Origin: Pleurocapsa sp. MO_226.B13
Lineage (GTDB): Bacteria > Cyanobacteriota > Cyanobacteriia > Cyanobacteriales > Xenococcaceae
Length of the DNA: 34,343 bases
Assembly (NCBI GenBank): GCA_030064795.1
Contig: JASJEI010000103.1
Location: 1 to 34,343, forward strand
Reading direction: 5' to 3'
How positions within the stretch are numbered: position 1 is the stretch's first letter; each line of letters opens with the position of its first letter. This document shows, piece after piece, positions 30,091 to 34,343 of this stretch. The translations under genes and the position numbers were made by a program. Below the pieces are notes generated by a model that saw nothing but the letters and a program-made list of their open reading frames with translations, made no database searches and was not told the DNA's origin.

Positions 30091-32057
30091 AACCGAAAGG
30101 TAGTCCGCAAAGTTCCGACATAAATAGTATCGTTATCTTTGATGTGTCCTGGATTGGTTACTACAAACATTCCCGGTGTTATTGAGATATTGTCGTTAAC
30201 TTTGAAACGATAGAACAACTCAAAGTGTAAGGAGGTCGCTTCGTCTTCTTGACCAACATTGGTAGGTAATTCATCTTCTGCAATTAATGCTGCTGCTGCT
30301 TCTGGTATACTTTCTCCTGTTTCACTTACTCGCTGTGCGATTTTCCCTACCGTATCTAAATTAGGATTGTTATCTGTGACTACGGTATCACCTTCATTGT
30401 CAATTACTTGCTCGAAAAATGGTACGGGAACTCCCCTAACTTCTGGGCCAGCGTCAACTAGTTTTGGTGGCATCCCAAAGATAAATCCTAATTGATCTCC
30501 TTCTCTACCAAAGAGATCGCTCAAACCCAAAGAAACAGTAAAAGTCGCTGACTCGGCAAAAGGTTTTTCTCCCGCAGCATCGCCAATGCCATTATCAGGG
30601 GTATTTTCTCCCACATTAAAATCATTACTAAAGTCAGGCAGTTCCCGAAGAAAATCGGTAAAAGCATAACCACCCCAGGCAGCTAAGTTAAGTTTTTCAG
30701 TGACATTCCACTGAATACTTCCACCAACAGCATTAATTTGGGCGGGTTGGTTTCCAAGAGGAAATCGGCAGCAAGCGGAAAATGGAGAATTTCCTGCACC
30801 TTCGGGTGCGGGAATAGAGGCATTAGACCACAATCCCCCAGTTTCTGCATTGACGCTACCTGTATATGTACCTAAAACACCATCGCTAGAATAGGCATTG
30901 ACGTAATTAATCCCCGTAACGATATTTTCAGTAGGTTGAGCCAGAAGTTGTACCCCCAACGCGCTATGATCTGCTCCAAAAAAGCCAGCATCAGTATCGC
31001 CACTATCCCTAGTACCGTATGCTGCTTGCAATCTCAAACTATCTAGAATCGACCAATCAAATCCGATTCCCGCATCCATCGCACCACCAATTCGCAGGAT
31101 GGGGTTGAGTTGTCCAAAACGAGAAATCGAACCTCTACCAATATCGAAGTAGGGCGAGTTGGCAGTTAAAAGGTTACTGAGGGCAAAACCATCGGCAGCA
31201 GCGTATAGAACTAACTTGTCGTTGAAGGTAGGAAACCGATATTCAAGAATATCTAAAGATACATCGCTTTCTAAACCAGCCTGGTAGCCAAGTCTAGCCA
31301 TATACGTATTTAAGGATTCGGCATTGGTAAAACCACCATCATCGAAGTTACCACTAGTCAGATACATCCGCAGGCGGTCTTTACCTGTAAACGAGCTTTG
31401 TAATCCTAAGCGTGCTGTATAGGTCAAAACGGTTTCTGTATCGGGATCGTCTCGATTTACACAATCAGCACCGTCGGCGGTATCAACACCATCGATATCT
31501 TCTATAATGCTACATCCCCCTGGAGGATCTCCGCCAAAAGCATCGGTAAGGGCAAAAATCACTTCTCCATTAAGAATCGTAGTCGTCGAAAATTGATTGT
31601 CTTCTAAAGTTGCAACGCGGGCTTCGAGATTATCTACTCTACCTGCAAGAGTGGCTAATTCCACCTCAAAATCTCGTCTCAATCTCTCGAATGTTTGTAA
31701 ATCTTCCGCAGCGATAGTTTCTGAAGAGGTAATTAAATTTTCTATTTGCTGCAAACAAGAATTCAATCCTGCTGCAAATTGATAGCGGGTTAGGGTTTGT
31801 TGACCGCGAAAAGTGCCATCGGCAAAGCCATTAATACAGTTATAACGCTCCGAAAGCGATCGCAGTGCTTCATAAGCCCAATCATCGGGACTGACATCTT
31901 TTAGTTGAGAGACTCTATTTATTTGGGCTAGATAGTGGTTAGAGTAGAGGTTGGTTGCTTCTGTATTGGATTGAAATTGTCGGTCGGATTCTGCTCGAGC
32001 AACAGAAGCTGACAACAGCAATAAACATATTCCCCAGGCTATTGATTTAATTTCCAT
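30087..32057 (-). CDS. Iron-uptake-type porin (SLH + OprB family), first copy
   Basis: The 656-residue outer-membrane protein starts at the ATG at 32057 with AAAGGTG just upstream; GTG at 32066 is less likely. A signal peptide (MEIKSIAWGICLLLLSASVARA) is followed by an SLH domain at about residues 45-105 (VSPDDWAYEALRSLSERY, GFADGTFRGQQTLTRYQFA), a coiled coil around 125-150 (RVDNLEARVATLEDNQ), then a beta-barrel to the terminal TLRTTFRF. The last residue phenylalanine is the usual sorting signal. This architecture is the cyanobacterial SomA/OprB porin, often annotated as iron uptake porin. It passes small solutes and ions. Transcription is separate from the second copy. Confidence 0.9.
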   Translation of the reverse strand: MEIKSIAWGICLLLLSASVARAESDRQFQSNTEATNLYSNHYLAQINRVSQLKDVSPDDWAYEALRSLSERYNCINGFADGTFRGQQTLTRYQFAAGLNSCLQQIENLITSSETIAAEDLQTFERLRRDFEVELATLAGRVDNLEARVATLEDNQFSTTTILNGEVIFALTDAFGGDPPGGCSIIEDIDGVDTADGADCVNRDDPDTETVLTYTARLGLQSSFTGKDRLRMYLTSGNFDDGGFTNAESLNTYMARLGYQAGLESDVSLDILEYRFPTFNDKLVLYAAADGFALSNLLTANSPYFDIGRGSISRFGQLNPILRIGGAMDAGIGFDWSILDSLRLQAAYGTRDSGDTDAGFFGADHSALGVQLLAQPTENIVTGINYVNAYSSDGVLGTYTGSVNAETGGLWSNASIPAPEGAGNSPFSACCRFPLGNQPAQINAVGGSIQWNVTEKLNLAAWGGYAFTDFLRELPDFSNDFNVGENTPDNGIGDAAGEKPFAESATFTVSLGLSDLFGREGDQLGFIFGMPPKLVDAGPEVRGVPVPFFEQVIDNEGDTVVTDNNPNLDTVGKIAQRVSETGESIPEAAAALIAEDELPTNVGQEDEATSLHFELFYRFKVNDNISITPGMFVVTNPGHIKDNDTIYVGTLRTTFRF

Positions 32058-32066
32058 TGGTATCAC

Positions 32067-32607
32067 CTTTCGCTAATTTGCTAGGGTCTAAACCCTAGAA
32101 AAGCCGATTGGATTCATACCAATTTGTTAAAAAATGTTAGGCTGAATTGGTAGTTAAAACTATTAAAATAGTTTATTTTGAAATTTGCCAAGTAGAATTT
32201 TTTTTACTAAGTAGATTTACTTAAAATTCACCTCAAATATTTGATAATCTGTTAATCAACGATAATTTGAGAAGTCGATATTTATCTACGATTCTTAAAC
32301 GGCAGTCGCCATTACTTTAGTTCGAGCGATTAACTAAAAAGTTCGTGGTATAAATTTTGTTTACTAGTTTCGATTTAGGACAATTTTCGGTCTTGAGATA
32401 AGTAAAGCTACTTATTGTCTAGCGCTTTGACAATCGAGTTTAGATTAATTAAACAAGCGATCGCCTTGGAAATGACTGTGTATTTTACCATAACACTTTT
32501 TAAATTAATTAATATGAATCAAAAACAATCGAGCGGAGATTATTGCTAAATAATCTCCAACTAATACATTAATTTTGCCAAAAAATTTTGACTCAGAAAA
32601 TTAAGTT
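32067..32607. other. Intergenic region between the two porin genes
   Basis: About 540 AT-rich bases. The left part is presumably the promoter region of the first porin; the right part carries the hairpin at 32534-32557. No gene, tRNA or repeat family member was seen. Confidence 0.6.
32534..32557 (-). terminator. Hairpin downstream of the second porin gene
   Basis: GGAGATTATT and AATAATCTCC form a perfect 10-bp stem with a 4-base loop, about 50 bp beyond the stop of the minus-strand porin gene at 32608. On the minus strand a short T run follows after about nine bases, so it is a less-than-ideal but plausible terminator. Confidence 0.55.
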
Positions 32608-34343
32608 TTAAAACCGAAAGGTAGTCCGTAAGGTTCCGACATAAATAGTATCATTATCTTTGATGTGTCCTGGATTAGTGACGAAGAAAAAGCCTGGCGT
32701 AATCGAGATATTGTCAGTCGCCCTAAAGCGATAGAAAAACTCAAAATGCAAGGAAGTCGCTTCATCTTTTCGTCCTAAGCGATCTACACTTCCCGCAGGT
32801 ACAAGAGTACCATCATCAAGTTGAACGGGATCTGAACGGGGATCATTATCACTTACTGCGATTGGTTCTTCATCGTTTACTACCTGTTCAAAGAAAGGCG
32901 TGGTCTCACCTGGGGTTGTCGGGCCAGCATCAACTAATTTGGGAGGCATACCAAACAGAAAAGCAAATAAATCTCCTTCACGACCAAAAGGATCGGAAAA
33001 ACCCAAGGAAAATTGATAGTTTAGAGTGTTGCCATAGGGTTTCTTGCCAGCAACTGTTGTAGTGCTACCGCCAAAAGTTTCTGCAAAGAAAATAGAACCA
33101 TCTCCTCCAAATTCTGGAATCTCTTTCAGGAAGTTAGTAAAGGTATAGGCTGCCGAAGACCCAAAGGTCAGGTTTTCTGTCATACGCCATTGTAAGCTTG
33201 CACCAACAGCATTGATTTGAGCGGGGAAAGTTCCAATCTCTAGATTTCCAACGGGTGACATAGATGAACTGGGAAGCCTGCCTCCAGACCATGACCCAGT
33301 CGTTTCTGCATTCACGCTACCAGTATATGTTCCCAAGACCCCATCTTCGGCGTAAGCATTTACATAAGTGATGCCCGTAACCAGATTTTCAGTAGGTTGT
33401 ATTAATAACTGTGCGCCAAGTGCGCTGTGATCTGCGCCAAAAAAGCCCCCGTCCGTCTCGGCACTATCCCTAGTACCATATGCTACCTGCAAGCGTACTG
33501 GGTCGGCGAGCAACCAATCAAATCCCACTCCTGCATCCATTGCACCACCAATCCTAAAGATAGGATTGAGTTGTCCAAAACGAGAAACTGCACCCCGCCC
33601 GATATCAAAATAAGGAGAGTTAGAAGTTAGAACATTACTCAAAGCAAAACCAGAGGCAGAGGCATAGAATACTACTCGGTCATTAAAAGCAGGAACACGA
33701 TATTCAAGGATATCTAAAAAAACTTGATTATCTAGTCCAGCTTGGTAACTAAAGCGAGGACTGTAAGTATTGAATGCTTCGGGATTAGTAAAACCACCGT
33801 CGTTGAAATTACCAGTGGTTAAAAATAACCGCAAGCGGTCTTGACCAGAAAAAGAGGCTTGCAATCCTAAACGTGCCAAGTAAGCAAAAACTGTTTCAGT
33901 TTCGGGATCGTCGGCAGTGGATATGAGGTTGAGGCTAGTATCTCTCGTGCCACATCTAATTACATCAGCTGAATTGAGGGTTAAATTCTCGCATCCCCCA
34001 GGGGGGTTGCCACCCCAGGCATCTGCCAAGCCAAAAATCACTTCCCCATTGAGAATCGCAGTCGTCGAAAATTGATTATCTTCTAAAGTGGCAACGCGGG
34101 CTTCGAGATTATCGACTCTGCCTACAAGAGTGGCTAATTCCACCTCAAAATCTCGTCTCAATCTCTCTACTGTTAATAAATCTTCGGAGGTGACGGTTTC
34201 TGAAGAGGCAATTAGATCTTCTATTTGCTGTAAACAAGAATTCAATCCTGCTGCAAATTGATAGCGGGTTAGGGTTTGTTGACCGCGAAAAGTGCCATCG
34301 GCAAAGCCATTAATACAGTTATAACGCTCCGAAAGCGATCGCA
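32608..34343 (-). CDS. Iron-uptake-type porin (SLH + OprB family), second copy, 5' end beyond window
   Basis: At least 578 residues are visible; the signal peptide and the start of the SLH domain lie outside the window. It shares GFADGTFRGQQTLTRYQFA, RVDNLEARVATLEDNQFST, the barrel pattern NDGGFTN, DIGRG.VSRFGQLNPI.RIGGAMDAG and the final TLRTTFRF with its neighbour. The distal 118 or so bases visible here are nearly identical to the matching part of the first porin gene, while central barrel segments differ more. It is a tandem duplicate. Confidence 0.9.
   Translation of the reverse strand, partial: RSLSERYNCINGFADGTFRGQQTLTRYQFAAGLNSCLQQIEDLIASSETVTSEDLLTVERLRRDFEVELATLVGRVDNLEARVATLEDNQFSTTAILNGEVIFGLADAWGGNPPGGCENLTLNSADVIRCGTRDTSLNLISTADDPETETVFAYLARLGLQASFSGQDRLRLFLTTGNFNDGGFTNPEAFNTYSPRFSYQAGLDNQVFLDILEYRVPAFNDRVVFYASASGFALSNVLTSNSPYFDIGRGAVSRFGQLNPIFRIGGAMDAGVGFDWLLADPVRLQVAYGTRDSAETDGGFFGADHSALGAQLLIQPTENLVTGITYVNAYAEDGVLGTYTGSVNAETTGSWSGGRLPSSSMSPVGNLEIGTFPAQINAVGASLQWRMTENLTFGSSAAYTFTNFLKEIPEFGGDGSIFFAETFGGSTTTVAGKKPYGNTLNYQFSLGFSDPFGREGDLFAFLFGMPPKLVDAGPTTPGETTPFFEQVVNDEEPIAVSDNDPRSDPVQLDDGTLVPAGSVDRLGRKDEATSLHFEFFYRFRATDNISITPGFFFVTNPGHIKDNDTIYVGTLRTTFRF

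Overview
The window looks like a chromosomal segment of a unicellular, non-model cyanobacterium, possibly of the Pleurocapsales or Stanieria type. The HIP1 octamer GCGATCGC is scattered throughout. The gene content fits this: chlorophyll synthase ChlG, the photosynthesis-associated ATPase Get3d, SLH-type OprB porins, Uma2 nucleases, DUF2862 and DUF4278 proteins, a TPR-containing serine/threonine kinase homologue and a CGATCG-type orphan DNA methyltransferase. Base composition is AT-rich. The genus assignment is inference only.

Layout. Bases 1-921 hold gene remnants (an SpvB/TcB-type toxin fragment and a TnpB-like C-terminus), followed by tRNA-Cys. Bases 1280-4748 carry an anti-sigma ATPase, the 23S rRNA methyltransferase RlmD, a DUF4278 protein, a small heat-shock protein and a tiny conserved protein closed by a good terminator. 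Next come a solitary N-ATPase-type F0 b/delta subunit, a Uma2 nuclease and a convergent lipoprotein sugar dehydrogenase. Bases 7847-8968 have no large gene but hold two short reading frames, a MITE-like element, a structured repeat and an orphan terminator. Bases 8969-16355 carry two membrane proteins, a small-protein/alpha-beta-hydrolase pair, a secreted protein and two different ABC exporters (DrrAB-like and TagGH/Wzm-Wzt-like). Bases 16505-18900 hold DUF2862, Get3d and ChlG.

Bases 18901-20640 are rich in a roughly 60-bp palindromic repeat (GTAGGGTGGGCAA ... TTGCCCACC). One copy supplies the 3' end and stop codon of a GrpB-family gene. A PGM1-like ATP-grasp ligase, the orphan cytosine methyltransferase, a fasciclin protein and a large TPR protein with a degenerate kinase domain follow.

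The right part is a decayed potassium-transport (kdp) locus. The kinase-like gene overlaps an intact kdpF. Next comes a kdpC pseudogene whose reading frame is broken by an exact 11-bp tandem duplication and whose 3' end is lost. An acetyltransferase and a UPF0175/DUF3368 toxin-antitoxin pair follow, with a pair of ~63-bp direct repeats around the toxin-antitoxin part. After a palindromic MITE-like repeat there is a kdpD fragment with a frameshift and a nonsense codon. kdpA and kdpB are not in the window. Two tandem iron-uptake-type porins, the second cut by the window edge, close the segment.

No complete new multi-gene system stands out. The most unusual signals are the pseudokinase-TPR gene fused by overlap to a decaying kdp locus, the repeat that rewrites a gene's C-terminus, the structured repeat with an orphan terminator, the Get3d-ChlG pairing and the orphan N-ATPase subunit.
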